From the NCBI RefSeq assembly GCF_029167375.1, contig NZ_JARFTP010000002.1, forward strand, positions 124,001 through 188,000: DNA of 64,000 bases, written 5' to 3'. The translations under genes were made by a program, and so were the position numbers. Below the pieces are notes generated by a model. That model ran no database searches, was not told the origin of the DNA, and was given only the letters and a program-made list of their open reading frames with translations. This document shows, piece after piece, positions 24,859 to 34,516 of this stretch. The stretch comes from Tsukamurella sp. 8F (GTDB taxonomy: Bacteria > Actinomycetota > Actinomycetes > Mycobacteriales > Mycobacteriaceae). Within the stretch, counting starts at the first letter, position 1; each line of letters begins with the position of its first letter.

Positions 24859-26445
24859 TCAATCCGCAGGGCGACGTGGCGGGAAGACCGTCAGGAGACG
24901 ATCTCGGTCGCGGTCCTCGCTCAGGTCGTGCCGGCGCGCGACCAGCAGGTCCTCGAAGCGCATGTGCCCGACGAGTTCGCCGCCGCCGTCGACGACGACC
25001 AGCGGTCGAGTCCCCGACTCCGCGATCACGTTGGCCGCGTGCCGCAGCGTGTCGCGCGGCGCGACGGTACCGCCACCGGCCACGGGAGGCGGGCCGGGAA
25101 TCATCACGTCGGCGACGAAGAACGTCTCGAGCGGATCGGTCGAGTAGTCGCGGGTGAGGTGGAGGCCGCGGCGCGCGATCTTCTCCGTGAGCACCGATCG
25201 TTTGAGCGCTAGCACGGAGATCCCGTAGGCGCAGGTCGAGGCGATCACCATAGGCAGTAGTGCCGGCCATGCGTGTGTCAGCTCTAGCGTGAAGACCACA
25301 CCCGTGAGGGGAGATCGCATCACCCCGCCGACCACCGCGGCCAGGCCGAGGATCGCCCAGAAGCCGGGGAACTGAGCGGGCAGCACCTGTCCGACCAGCG
25401 CGCCCAGCGCGCCGCCGATCATGAACACGGGTGCGAGCACGCCGCCCGACGTGCCGGAACCCAGTGAGAGCGCCCAGATCAGCGTTTTGACGATCAGGAT
25501 GCCCACCACGAGCGACGTCGTCGCCCGCCCGGTGAGTAGTGCGTCTATGACGTCGTACCCCACGCCGAGCGCTCGGGGCTCGACGAGCCCGCCGAGGCCG
25601 ATGATTACGCCGCCGATGGCCGGCCACCACATCCAGTGGATCGGGAGCCGCCGGAAACCGTCCTCCGCCAGATACACGAGCCGGGTCGCAACGACCGCGA
25701 CCGCAGCGCCGCACAGACCGATCACCGCCGCGAGGGCGTCGATGGTCCACGCGGGTTCGCCGACCGCCGCGGCGACCGGGAACACGGGTGCGCTACCCAG
25801 GACGGCGTGACGCACTACGGTCGCGACCGCCACGGCGGCCGCGACCGGGACGAAGCTGCGCGGCCGCCATTCGAACAGCAGCAGCTCGACGGCGAGCAGG
25901 ATCGCGGCGAGCGGTGAGTTGAACGTCGCCGCCATACCGCCCGCTGCGCCGGAGACCAGGAGGATCTTGCGCTCGTCTGCGGTGAGCTGTAGGTGCTGCG
26001 CCAGGATCGAGCCGACGGCGCCGCCGGTCATGATTATCGGGCCCTCGGCGCCGAACGGGCCGCCGGTGCCGATGCTGATCGCTGCCGAGACCGGTTTGAG
26101 CACTGCGACCTTCGGCTCGATGCGGCTGCCCCGCGTCAGGATCGCCTCGATCGCCTCCGGCATCCCGTGGCCCCGGATCTTCTCGGATCCGAAGCGCGCC
26201 ATCAGGCCGACGACCAGGCCGCCGGCGATGGGAGCCCCGAGGATCAGCCACCACGGGTGATGCTGCGCACCCGGGGCGACGAGGGCGCTCGACCAGCGCT
26301 GGTAGAACACCAGATTCGTCACCAGGCCGATCAGGTGTAGCAGGCACCACGCGGCACCCGCGGACAACGCGCCGATCGGCAGGGCCAGCGCGGTGGTCAC
26401 CAGCAGCCGGCGGTCGACCGCGAAGTCCCCCAACGTGTCACTCAT
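24859..26445 (-). CDS. ClC-type chloride channel/exchanger with CBS domain
   Basis: The 528-residue protein has about ten membrane helices with ClC signatures GHGMPEAIEA, GPFGAEGP (the gating glutamate is present) and GSGTSGGVLAPVFMIGGALG. A C-terminal CBS region includes TLRHAANVIAESGTRPLVVVD. It moves chloride, perhaps in exchange for protons, across the cell membrane. The ATG at 26445 overlaps the MarR stop, which supports it over an upstream start at 26496. Confidence 0.92.
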   Translation of the reverse strand: MSDTLGDFAVDRRLLVTTALALPIGALSAGAAWCLLHLIGLVTNLVFYQRWSSALVAPGAQHHPWWLILGAPIAGGLVVGLMARFGSEKIRGHGMPEAIEAILTRGSRIEPKVAVLKPVSAAISIGTGGPFGAEGPIIMTGGAVGSILAQHLQLTADERKILLVSGAAGGMAATFNSPLAAILLAVELLLFEWRPRSFVPVAAAVAVATVVRHAVLGSAPVFPVAAAVGEPAWTIDALAAVIGLCGAAVAVVATRLVYLAEDGFRRLPIHWMWWPAIGGVIIGLGGLVEPRALGVGYDVIDALLTGRATTSLVVGILIVKTLIWALSLGSGTSGGVLAPVFMIGGALGALVGQVLPAQFPGFWAILGLAAVVGGVMRSPLTGVVFTLELTHAWPALLPMVIASTCAYGISVLALKRSVLTEKIARRGLHLTRDYSTDPLETFFVADVMIPGPPPVAGGGTVAPRDTLRHAANVIAESGTRPLVVVDGGGELVGHMRFEDLLVARRHDLSEDRDRDRLLTVFPPRRPAD

Positions 26446-26881
26446 CGGCGGCCCCCTGCGCGATGTGATCGCAGACGGCGCCGAGCCCCTGCGCAAGTGC
26501 TGTGCGGCGGGCCTGGGACATGCCCGCGAGCGCTACGCCGAAGAGCGCGGCGCGGGCTGCGGTCACGCGGTCGACGGTGGCGTGCCCGTCAGCCGTCAGG
26601 GTGAGCTCGACGACGGACGCGTTCGCCGGGCTGTGCCTGCGCGCGACGAGCGCGACCATTTGCGGGCGGGCCACGAGCCGTGTCACGGACGAGACGCTGA
26701 CGCGCAGCCGGGCCGCGAGTGCGCTGCAGTTGGACACGCCCGTCTCGTGCAGCGTGAGCAGCAGGCGCATCTGGGCGAGGGTCAGGCCGGCATCCTCGGC
26801 GCTGCGCTCGGCGAGCGCAGCGAAATCGCGTGTCGCGCGAAGCAATACGCCGACCGTGTCGGGGTAGTCGGTTGTCGTCAC
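26438..26881 (-). CDS. MarR-family regulator
   Basis: The 147-residue product has the winged-helix region CSALAARLRVSVSSVTRLV and a helical dimerisation frame. It overlaps the ClC gene start by eight bases and so is co-transcribed with it. The ligand is unknown; a nearby catechol operon offers one guess, but there is a 43-base gap and no shared site visible. Confidence 0.88.
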   Translation of the reverse strand: MTTTDYPDTVGVLLRATRDFAALAERSAEDAGLTLAQMRLLLTLHETGVSNCSALAARLRVSVSSVTRLVARPQMVALVARRHSPANASVVELTLTADGHATVDRVTAARAALFGVALAGMSQARRTALAQGLGAVCDHIAQGAADE

Positions 26882-26923
26882 CCAGTGAGTATTGCACTAT
26901 GCAAAGCCCGGGCGGGATCGAGG

Positions 26924-27712
26924 TCAGGTGAGGCGAGCGAGGAACCCGAGCAGCACATCGTCGAACGCGGCCGGATCCTCGAGGCTTGGCGTATGCCCCG
27001 TGGCGTCGAGAACCACGAGCTCGCAGCCGGGAATCGCTTCCGCCAGTCCCAGGGCGAGCTTCCCTCCATCGAAGACGTCCTCGGAGCCCGTCAGCGCGAG
27101 CGCAGGCACCGTCAGCCCGCGGGCAGCGTCCGACAGGTCTGCGCGATCCGCGCGTCCGCGCAGGGCCGCAGCCGCGGACGGGCCGTCGGCGCGCTCGATC
27201 ATCGCCAGGGCGGTGGCACACACCTCGGGACGCGAGGCCAGCGTGGTCGCGCCCAGCACCGCAGGCAGGAACTCCCGCGCGTAGTCGTGCGTGCCCTCCG
27301 TTGCCAGCCGATCCGCGAGTACGCGGCGGCCCGCTCGCACCGCGTCGGCGTCGAGATGCGCGAACGTATCGGACAGAAGGATCGCGCGGACCAGCTCCGG
27401 ATACCGCCGGGCGAGGTCGAGGGCCACCTGACCGCCCATCGAATGTCCCACGACGACCGCCGATTCCACGCCCAGGCGACGCAGTGCGTCGGCCGCCGCA
27501 TCCGCGTGCTCGGTGAGTGGCACGGAATCCCGATCGACCACGGAGTCGCCGAATCCGACGAGGTCGGCCGCGATGCCCCGGTATCCGGCGGCGGCGAGGG
27601 CATCGAGTTGCGGCTCCCACATCGAGCGATCGAACAGGAAGCCGTGCAGAAGTACCACCGCCGGGCCGACCCCGCGCGCGGTCACCGTCGAGACCGGCAC
27701 CGCGGCGCTCAC
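26924..27712 (-). CDS. pcaD: 3-oxoadipate enol-lactonase-like alpha/beta hydrolase
   Basis: The 262-residue hydrolase has the nucleophile elbow VVGHSMGGQV near residue 95, an oxyanion segment HGFLFDRSMW and the catalytic histidine in ATGHTPSLEDP. In the beta-ketoadipate pathway PcaD opens 3-oxoadipate enol-lactone, made by CatC, to 3-oxoadipate. Context drives the assignment: it is last in the cat-pca operon and its GTG at 27712 overlaps the pcaJ stop. Other esterase roles remain possible. The long open frame upstream is rejected because it runs through pcaJ. Confidence 0.8.
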   Translation of the reverse strand: MSAAVPVSTVTARGVGPAVVLLHGFLFDRSMWEPQLDALAAAGYRGIAADLVGFGDSVVDRDSVPLTEHADAAADALRRLGVESAVVVGHSMGGQVALDLARRYPELVRAILLSDTFAHLDADAVRAGRRVLADRLATEGTHDYAREFLPAVLGATTLASRPEVCATALAMIERADGPSAAAALRGRADRADLSDAARGLTVPALALTGSEDVFDGGKLALGLAEAIPGCELVVLDATGHTPSLEDPAAFDDVLLGFLARLT

Positions 27713-28371
27713 GACGTGAGCCTCGCCAGCAACTCGTCGGCGCCGATCCCGAAGGTCTCGGCGATCACAGCGCCGCCGCGGCCGCATTCGATGACGGATT
27801 CCGGCGTGTAGACGCGATTCACGCACCCCAGCCCCGTGAGCGGATACGTGCATCGTGGTACGAGCTTCACCGAGCCGTCCTTCGCGAACAGCGACATCAT
27901 CACGTACACGCTCTTGGCGCCGATCGCCAGGTCCATCGCCCCGCCCACCGCAGGGATCGCACCGGGCGCACCCGTGTGCCAGTTCGCGAGGTCGCCGACG
28001 TAGGAGACCTGGAACGCGCCCAGCACGCATACGTCGAGGTGCCCGCCGCGCATCATCGCGAACGAGTCGGCGTGATGGAAGTACGAGGCCCCGGGCAGCT
28101 CCGTGACGGGCACCTTGCCCGCGTTGGTGAGGTCGAGGTCGACCTCATCGCCCTCAGCCGCTGGACCCATGCCCAGCATCCCGTTCTCCGTATGCAGCAC
28201 CACGCCCCGTTCGGGCTCGAGGTAGTCTGCGATGAGGGTCGGCTGGCCGATCCCCAGGTTCACGTACGAACCGGTGGGGATGTCGTCTGCGACGCGAGAC
28301 GCCATGTCGCCCTTGGCCAGTCGATGGCCGCCGTGCTCGACGACGTCACCCGCCACCGTCAGTGTGGTCAT
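27709..28371 (-). CDS. pcaJ: 3-oxoadipate CoA-transferase subunit B
   Basis: The 220-residue protein is a SCOT-family beta subunit with YVNLGIGQPTLIADYL and the catalytic-glutamate motif ENGMLGMGP near residue 62. With PcaI it moves CoA from succinyl-CoA to 3-oxoadipate. Its ATG overlaps the pcaI stop by four bases. Confidence 0.9.
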   Translation of the reverse strand: MTTLTVAGDVVEHGGHRLAKGDMASRVADDIPTGSYVNLGIGQPTLIADYLEPERGVVLHTENGMLGMGPAAEGDEVDLDLTNAGKVPVTELPGASYFHHADSFAMMRGGHLDVCVLGAFQVSYVGDLANWHTGAPGAIPAVGGAMDLAIGAKSVYVMMSLFAKDGSVKLVPRCTYPLTGLGCVNRVYTPESVIECGRGGAVIAETFGIGADELLARLTS

Positions 28372-29063
28372 CGCGCCCCCTCCACGGCCATGCGCCGCGT
28401 GGGAACCTCGACGATCGTGTCGACATAGATGCCGGGTGTGACCACGATCTCGGGATCGATCGCGCCGGTGGCCACCAGCTTGTCGACCTGCACAATGGTG
28501 CGCGCCGCTGCGGTGGCCATCACCGGCCCGAAGTTGCGGGCCGTCTTGCGATAGGTCAGATTGCCCATCCCGTCGGCCCGGTCCGCTGCGATGAGGGCGA
28601 CGTCGCCGTGGATGGGGTATTCGAGGATGTAACTGCGCCCGTCGATCTCACGCGTCTCCTTACCTTCCGCGAGCGGGGTGCCGACGGCCGTGGGGCAGAA
28701 GAAGGCCCCGATTCCGGCCCCCGCGGCACGCATCCGTTCGGCGAGGTTGCCCTGCGGCACCACCTCGAGATCGATCCGCCCCTCGGCGTACAACCTGTCG
28801 AAGACGTACGAGTCGGACTGACGGGGAAAGGAGCACAAGACCTTTCGCACGCGTCCCGCCGCGAGCAGCGCCGCCAGGCCGTAGTCGCCGTTGCCCGCGT
28901 TGTTGCTCACGACCGTCAGGTCGGTGGCCCCCTGCAGGATGAGCGCGTCGATCAGGTCGAACGGCATCCCTGCCAGGCCGAAGCCGCCCACCAAGACGGT
29001 GGCTCCGTCTTCGATTCCGGCTACCGCCGCGTCGACGTCGGCGGCTACTCGGGGTGCTCCCAT
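28368..29063 (-). CDS. pcaI: 3-oxoadipate CoA-transferase subunit A
   Basis: The 231-residue protein is the SCOT-family alpha subunit, with VLVGGFGLAGMPFDLIDAL and VVSNNAGNGDYGLAALL. GGAGG sits eight bases before the ATG at 29063, which decides this start over an in-frame one 24 bases upstream. The thiolase PcaF, needed for the last step, is not in the window. Confidence 0.9.
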   Translation of the reverse strand: MGAPRVAADVDAAVAGIEDGATVLVGGFGLAGMPFDLIDALILQGATDLTVVSNNAGNGDYGLAALLAAGRVRKVLCSFPRQSDSYVFDRLYAEGRIDLEVVPQGNLAERMRAAGAGIGAFFCPTAVGTPLAEGKETREIDGRSYILEYPIHGDVALIAADRADGMGNLTYRKTARNFGPVMATAAARTIVQVDKLVATGAIDPEIVVTPGIYVDTIVEVPTRRMAVEGAR

Positions 29064-29132
29064 CGAGCCTCCTTGTTCGTGTGGCACGGCCGCGCCCGCT
29101 CTCAGACGTGGCGCAGGTGCGGCTATACCGGG

Positions 29133-29414
29133 TCAGTTGATGGCGGACGGGTGCTTGGCGAGCGGCGTCACATCCACGGTCATCCACCTGAAGAGTGGTA
29201 GGCCCCATAGGATCTCGTGCAGACGATCGTTGTCGGTCACGTCGAAGATCGAGATGTTCGAGTACTGCCCGGCGCAGCGCCAGATGTGCACCCACTCGCC
29301 GCCGCGCTGCAACTGCTGGCTGTAGGCCTTCTCGCGGGCGATGGTCTCGTCACGGACCGCGGGGTCGACGCCCTCCGGAACGGCGACGTCCATCCGAACC
29401 GCGTAGAGCGGCAT
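29133..29414 (-). CDS. catC: Muconolactone delta-isomerase
   Basis: The 93-residue protein has the family length and features: MPLYAVRMDV at the start, GEWVHIWRCAGQYSNISIFD in the middle and LPLFRWMTVDVTPLAKHPS at the end. CatC converts muconolactone to 3-oxoadipate enol-lactone in the catechol branch. It starts directly against the catA stop with no gap and precedes pcaI by 69 bases. Confidence 0.95.
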   Translation of the reverse strand: MPLYAVRMDVAVPEGVDPAVRDETIAREKAYSQQLQRGGEWVHIWRCAGQYSNISIFDVTDNDRLHEILWGLPLFRWMTVDVTPLAKHPSAIN

Positions 29415-30275
29415 CTACCGGCCCTCGGTGGCCGGGTCCAGCACGAAGTCGTAGACGACGACCTCGCCCGGGCCTTCCAGGGCGGGCTGCGGCGCGAGCA
29501 TGAGCTCGGGCTTGACGGCTTGCGCGACGTCGTCGCCGTTGTGCTCGTCGCCGGGGAAGTACAGCTGCGCGGTGAGCAGGTCGTGGCCGGGGGCCGACAC
29601 CTTGAGGTGCAGGTGTGCGGGCCGCCACGGGTGCCAGCCGGCGGCCGCGATCAGCTTTCCGCACGAGCCGTCGGTCGGGATCATGTACGGCGCCGGGCGG
29701 ATCGTATCGATCGAGAATCGGCCTTCGTCGTCCGCTGTGAAGGAGCCGCGCAGGTTCCACTCGGGGATGTCGGGGGCGAACTGCGAGTAGTAGCCGGCGG
29801 CATCGGCCTGCCACAGCTCGACCTTGGCGCCCGCGAGCGGTGCCCCACCGAGATCGCGGACCTGGCCCGAGAACGTCAGCGGCGTGCCCTCCTCGCCCTC
29901 GCGCATCGGTAGCGTGCCCCGGGCGCCGAACTCGGGTGCGTCGGGCACGTAGTAGGGGCCCTCGATGGTGCCCTTGTTGCCCTTGTGGTGCTCGTTCGCG
30001 ACCTCCTCGACGACGTGCTCCAGCCACACGTCGAGGAACAGGGGCCACTCGCCATCGGCGCCGACCTGGATCAGCCACGCCTTGAGCGCGTCGTACTCGG
30101 GGTAGGTGACCTTGTGCTTACGGATCGTGTCGTGCACGGCGTGGATCACCTCCCACGCCAGCTCGGACACGCGCTCCGGCGGGGTGTTCGCCTTGGCGCC
30201 GGCCTTCTGCAGGAACTGCGCCGTGGCACCGGCCCCTGAGTCGGCGGCCTTGGCCTCGTATTCGGTTGCAGTCAT
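29415..30275 (-). CDS. catA: Catechol 1,2-dioxygenase
   Basis: The 286-residue product is an intradiol dioxygenase, using Fe(III) to cleave catechol to cis,cis-muconate. Iron ligands are visible as the tyrosines in EGPYYVPDAP and AAGYYSQFAP and the histidines in RPAHLHLKV. The N-terminal helical dimer domain and lipid-binding tunnel region are present. GAGGAG precedes the ATG at 30275; the long frame upstream is a shadow of catB. Confidence 0.95.
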   Translation of the reverse strand: MTATEYEAKAADSGAGATAQFLQKAGAKANTPPERVSELAWEVIHAVHDTIRKHKVTYPEYDALKAWLIQVGADGEWPLFLDVWLEHVVEEVANEHHKGNKGTIEGPYYVPDAPEFGARGTLPMREGEEGTPLTFSGQVRDLGGAPLAGAKVELWQADAAGYYSQFAPDIPEWNLRGSFTADDEGRFSIDTIRPAPYMIPTDGSCGKLIAAAGWHPWRPAHLHLKVSAPGHDLLTAQLYFPGDEHNGDDVAQAVKPELMLAPQPALEGPGEVVVYDFVLDPATEGR

Positions 30276-30298
30276 GATGTTCTCCTCGGTGGTGGGGT

Positions 30299-31411
30299 TC
30301 AGGAGTCGATGCGGTAGTGAGCGAGCTTGTCCATGTCGACGGTGACGCCGATCCCGGGCGAGGTGGGGGCGATGAGTTCGCCGCCGACGATGCGGAGCGG
30401 CTCGGTCAGCAGATCGTCCGACATGTCGAGGAAGTTGGACAGCTCTCCCGCTCGGGCGCTGGTCGAGCGGTGGGCCGCCCCGAAGGCGACCGTGCAGGCC
30501 GTGCCGAGCTGGCCGTCGATCTGATTGCCCATGACGACCTCGACGCCGAGTCCCTCGGCGAGCGAACGGATCTCGTCGGACACGGTGAAACCGGTGCGGG
30601 CCGTCTTGATGGATAGCGCCGTCGCGGAGCCGCCGAGCAGCTCTCGGGTCGCCTCTGCCGGGGTGGTAGCGGACTCGTCGGCGACGAACGGCACGCCACA
30701 CTGCTCGACGAGCCAGCGGCGGCCCAGGACGTCGTCGGCGGGGTTGAGTTCCTCGGCGAGGGTCAGCCCCACGTCGGCGAGCTGCCGCAGAGCGCGAGCC
30801 GACTCGGACGCGGTCCAGCCCCGGTTACCGTCGATGTACAGCTCGACCTTGTCTCCCAATGTGTTCCGCAGCGCGCGCACCACCTCGACGTCGAGTTCGA
30901 CGGGTCGCCGGCCGACCTTGATCTTGAAGGTGGTGATGCCGTACCGGTCGCGCATGGCGCACGCTTCGTGCGCCATGGCCGTCGGGGTGTCGAATCCCAG
31001 CATGTGCGAGACGCGCATCCGGTCCGTGTACCCGCCGAGCAGACGGGTCACCGGCTGACCGAACGCCTGACCGAGGACGTCCCACACAGCCATGTCGACG
31101 GCGGACTTGGCCGCCGGGTTGCCGACGGTGCGGTGCAGGCGGGCGTGCAGTCTGGAGCGCTCGGTCGCGTCCAGGCCGATCGTCTGCTCGGCGAAGACGT
31201 CCTCGATCACAGCGACGATGCCGCGCTGCGTCTCGCCGTAGGTGAACGGCCGCGGCGGGGCGTCGGCGCAGCCGGTGAGGCCGCCCGCGGTGCGGACCCG
31301 CACCAGGACGTGATCGGCGTGCACGACCTCGCCCGACGCGAACTTCAGGGGTTTGCGGTAGGGGATCCGATAGGGGATCGCCTCGACCCGTGTGATCGTG
31401 AGGTCGCTCAT
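30299..31411 (-). CDS. catB: Muconate cycloisomerase
   Basis: The 370-residue enolase-superfamily enzyme forms muconolactone from cis,cis-muconate. It shows the KxK catalytic lysine motif TFKIKVGRR, metal-ligand segments ELYIDGNRGW, LAEELNP and FVADES, and the SIKTARTGF barrel end. The ATG at 31411 overlaps the LysR stop by four bases, deciding the start. Confidence 0.94.
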   Translation of the reverse strand: MSDLTITRVEAIPYRIPYRKPLKFASGEVVHADHVLVRVRTAGGLTGCADAPPRPFTYGETQRGIVAVIEDVFAEQTIGLDATERSRLHARLHRTVGNPAAKSAVDMAVWDVLGQAFGQPVTRLLGGYTDRMRVSHMLGFDTPTAMAHEACAMRDRYGITTFKIKVGRRPVELDVEVVRALRNTLGDKVELYIDGNRGWTASESARALRQLADVGLTLAEELNPADDVLGRRWLVEQCGVPFVADESATTPAEATRELLGGSATALSIKTARTGFTVSDEIRSLAEGLGVEVVMGNQIDGQLGTACTVAFGAAHRSTSARAGELSNFLDMSDDLLTEPLRIVGGELIAPTSPGIGVTVDMDKLAHYRIDS

Positions 31412-32310
31412 GCGGCCGTTCCTTCGGCTGGCAGGGGGTGACTGTCGAGGACGGCCAGGGCCGCAGCGATGAGCGGCGACGAGTCGCCCTCCCGCCACGC
31501 GATCGCGAGATCGACGGTCTCTGTGCCGGGCAGATCCATGAAGACGGCGCCGGGCAGCTTCACGACGGTCGCGCTGCGTGGCACGAGTGCGACGCCCAGA
31601 CCGGCGGCGACGAGGGCGAGCATCGTCGAGGTCTCACCGACGCGGTATGCGCGGTGCGGTGCGAAACCTGCTGCGGCACACGTGCGCACCACGGCGCCGT
31701 CCACCACGGAGCCTGTGTCCGGCGGGTACGTGATGAAGGGTTCGTGCACCAGGTCGGCAACGGCGATGCCCCGGTCTCCTGCGAGGCGGTGCCCCGCGGG
31801 CAGGGCGAGCACGAGCGGCTCGCTGTGCAGCGCGCGCGTCGTGATGCCCTCGACGGCGACGGGCGGGCGCAGCACTCCGATGTCGAGCCGGTCGTCGAGG
31901 AGCGCGGCGGCCTGGTCGGGTGTGAGCATCTCGGTGCGGATCTGCAGACTCACGCCGGGAAGCTCGCGCTGCAGCAGGCGCGCGAGCTCGGGCAGCACGC
32001 CGTAGGACGCCGATCCGGTGAACCCGACGCGCAGCACGCCCAGGGCGCCCTCGCCGACGAGCCGGGCGCGGGCCACGGCATCGTCGAGCCCCGCCAGCAG
32101 TGCCCTGGCCTCCCGCTCGAACAGCCGACCGGCCTCCGTGAGCTCGACCTGGCGGGTGGTGCGCGTGAACAGCGCTGTGCCCACTTCGTTCTCGAGCTGA
32201 CGGATGGTGCGCGACAGTGGCGGGCCCGCGACGTGTAACTGCTCGGCCGCGCGCCCGAAGTGCTCGGTGCGAGCGACGGCGAGGAAGTAGCGCAGGTGTC
32301 GCAACTCCAT
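31408..32310 (-). CDS. catR: LysR-family regulator of the catechol operon
   Basis: The 300-residue product has the LysR helix-turn-helix (FGRAAEQLHVAGPPLSRTIRQLE) and effector domain. It is the first gene of the operon and overlaps catB by four bases, an arrangement less common than the divergent catR-catB of pseudomonads. It most likely activates the operon in answer to muconate. The name rests on context, since LysR proteins cannot be told apart by motif. Confidence 0.82.
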   Translation of the reverse strand: MELRHLRYFLAVARTEHFGRAAEQLHVAGPPLSRTIRQLENEVGTALFTRTTRQVELTEAGRLFEREARALLAGLDDAVARARLVGEGALGVLRVGFTGSASYGVLPELARLLQRELPGVSLQIRTEMLTPDQAAALLDDRLDIGVLRPPVAVEGITTRALHSEPLVLALPAGHRLAGDRGIAVADLVHEPFITYPPDTGSVVDGAVVRTCAAAGFAPHRAYRVGETSTMLALVAAGLGVALVPRSATVVKLPGAVFMDLPGTETVDLAIAWREGDSSPLIAAALAVLDSHPLPAEGTAA

Positions 32311-32388
32311 AGCGGCTTCCTCTCCCGATGGCTGTGACTCAGCTCTCAGGCATCACGCTATGGCGTCGCATTCAGACAGACAAGGACT

Positions 32389-32415
32389 CATTTCGAACTG
32401 ATTAAGACTCGAATG
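32389..32415. promoter_or_regulatory. Inverted repeat upstream of catR, candidate LysR site
   Basis: CATTTCGA at 32389-32396 and TCGAATG at 32409-32415 form a near-perfect dyad (one inserted T) about 80 to 105 bases before the catR start. Size and place fit a LysR recognition site with an AT-rich centre. Confidence 0.45.
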
Positions 32416-32440
32416 GTCTCAATCTGATCCGTGGGCCTGC

Positions 32441-34516
32441 CTACGACTCCGCGAGCTCGCGTCGGAGGACCTTGCCGGTCGCGTTGCGGGGCAGAGCGTC
32501 GAGGAAGACGATCTCGCGAGGCACCTTGTAGCCGGCGAGTTCGCTCTTGACCCTGGCCTTGAGCTCGTCGGCGCTGACGTCGGTGCCGTCGCGCAGGACG
32601 ACGAACGCGCGCAGGCGCTGGCCGAACTGCTCGTCCTCGACGCCGATCGCGGCCACCTCCGCGACCGCCGGATGCCGGGCTATCGTGTCCTCGACCTCCT
32701 TCGGGAAGACGTTCTCCCCGCCGGAGACGATCATGTCGTCGTCACGTCCCTCCACGAACAGACGGCCGGCCGGATCGAACCTGCCCACGTCGCCCGTGGC
32801 CATCATGCCGTGCATCCGCTGCTTGTCGCCGCCGCCCGAATAGCCCTCGAACAGTTGCGAGTTACCCACGAAGATGCGGCCGACGGAGCCCTGCGGCACC
32901 TCGATCCCAGCGTCGTCGAGAAGCTTGACCGTCGTGCCGCGCGTCGGCCGCCCTGCGGTGCCGGGCGCGGCACGCAGGTCGGCGGGCGTCGCGATGGTCG
33001 CGTTGGCGACCTCGGTCGAGCCGTACAGGTTGTAGAGGTTCTCGCCGAACGTGTCCATCCATCGATCGGACAGGTCACCGGGCAGCGCAGATCCCGAAGC
33101 GGCAACGATTCTCAACGACGACGTCTCGTACCGGCCGCGGGTCTCCTCTGGAAGCTCCAGGATCCGTGACAGCATCACCGGCACCACGACCAGCGCTTCG
33201 AGCCGGTACTCGTCGATCGCGGCGAGCCAGCCTTCGGGATCGAACTTGCGCAGGCACACCACGGTGGCGCCGAGCGCCTGCGACAGCAGGAGGTTCGACA
33301 GCCCCCAGGCGTGGAACATGGGTGCCGCAAGCCCCACCCGCATCCCCTCGCGCAAGGGGATCCGCTCCAGCAGCGCGGCCGGGGCCTCGAGCGTCGGACC
33401 TTGCGCGCCCGACGAGGCCCCGCGGCTAGCACCTTTCGGGGTGCCCGTCGTCCCCGAGGTGAGAATGGTGATCCGGCCCGCGCGGCCGGGCGATGCGGGG
33501 CTCCGGCCCTCTCCGGCGGCGGCCAGCGAGGTGAGCGTGGGGACGCCGGCGGAGTCGGAGATCCCGTCCGCGATCACCTGCCGGCGGTTGATCACGGCGT
33601 TCGCCACCAGCTCGCCGAACTCCGCGTCGTAGATCACCGCGCTCGGGCCCTCGCGCCGGCACACGTCGGCGATCTGCGGGCCGGAGAATCCGGTGTTCAG
33701 CAGGAGCACATCGCAACCCAGCTTCGCAGCCGCGGACATCGCCAGCAGGAAACCGCGGTGGTTACGTGCCAGCAGCGCTACGGCGTCACCCTCGCCCACG
33801 CCCGACTCACGCAGCGCCGAGCCGATGGCAGACGACTGACGGTCGAGTTCGGCGTACGTGAGCTCGCCGTCACCGTCGACGACTGCCGCGCGGTCGGGGT
33901 GCCGCGCCTCGCCGACCGCAGCGAGCGCACCGGGGGATAGGCCCCAGTTGCGGGCCGCGAAGGCTATGCGTACCAGACGATCCGGCCGCATCGGAGCCAC
34001 GATCCCGGCACGTGCGAGCACACCGAGATGGCCGACCTCGTCGATGAGCCGCTGGGGCAGCGCGCGGCCGCCCGGCATCTCGGCTCCGCCCTCGGCTGCC
34101 GCCTTCATGCCGTGCAGCGCGTTCTTCATCGTCGACCACATCGCCGGGTAGGAGGCGAAGTCGGCGATCGCGCCGAACGCACCCGGCGCGTCGTAGGTGA
34201 AGCGCAATGTGACCGCCGTGCCACCCGGTACCGGGCGCAGCCGAAGGCGCACGCGGTGTGAGACACCGGTGATCGATGACCACGAGAACTCCCACGGCGG
34301 TTGGCATTCCACGACGATGACGTCGCCACCCACCAGCGCGCCGCCCACCCGGACGAGGATGCGGTAGCGGGCGTCCAATTCGGGCTTGCGGCCCGGCACG
34401 GCGGGCGTCACGCGCACGCCGGAGTCCACGTAGCGCGCCAATGCCATGGGGTCCGCGCAGATGTTCCACACATCCTCGATCGGGGCGGCAACGACCACCC
34501 GGTGCTCGATCTTCAT
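32441..34516 (-). CDS. SRPBCC-domain/acyl-CoA synthetase fusion
   Basis: The 691-residue product joins two domains. Residues 1 to about 145 are a START-like SRPBCC lipid-binding domain (MKIEHRVVVAAPIEDVW, PPWEFSWSSITGVSHRVRL). After a linker, residues about 190-691 form an AMP-forming acyl-CoA ligase with LTSGTTGTPKG, YGSTEVANA, GDVGRFDPAGRL and RNATGKVLRREL. The N-terminal domain may present or bind the acyl substrate. The ATG at 34516 overlaps the acyltransferase stop by four bases. A 934-codon frame exists but runs upstream through the acyltransferase in another frame and is rejected as the start. Confidence 0.87.
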   Translation of the reverse strand: MKIEHRVVVAAPIEDVWNICADPMALARYVDSGVRVTPAVPGRKPELDARYRILVRVGGALVGGDVIVVECQPPWEFSWSSITGVSHRVRLRLRPVPGGTAVTLRFTYDAPGAFGAIADFASYPAMWSTMKNALHGMKAAAEGGAEMPGGRALPQRLIDEVGHLGVLARAGIVAPMRPDRLVRIAFAARNWGLSPGALAAVGEARHPDRAAVVDGDGELTYAELDRQSSAIGSALRESGVGEGDAVALLARNHRGFLLAMSAAAKLGCDVLLLNTGFSGPQIADVCRREGPSAVIYDAEFGELVANAVINRRQVIADGISDSAGVPTLTSLAAAGEGRSPASPGRAGRITILTSGTTGTPKGASRGASSGAQGPTLEAPAALLERIPLREGMRVGLAAPMFHAWGLSNLLLSQALGATVVCLRKFDPEGWLAAIDEYRLEALVVVPVMLSRILELPEETRGRYETSSLRIVAASGSALPGDLSDRWMDTFGENLYNLYGSTEVANATIATPADLRAAPGTAGRPTRGTTVKLLDDAGIEVPQGSVGRIFVGNSQLFEGYSGGGDKQRMHGMMATGDVGRFDPAGRLFVEGRDDDMIVSGGENVFPKEVEDTIARHPAVAEVAAIGVEDEQFGQRLRAFVVLRDGTDVSADELKARVKSELAGYKVPREIVFLDALPRNATGKVLRRELAES

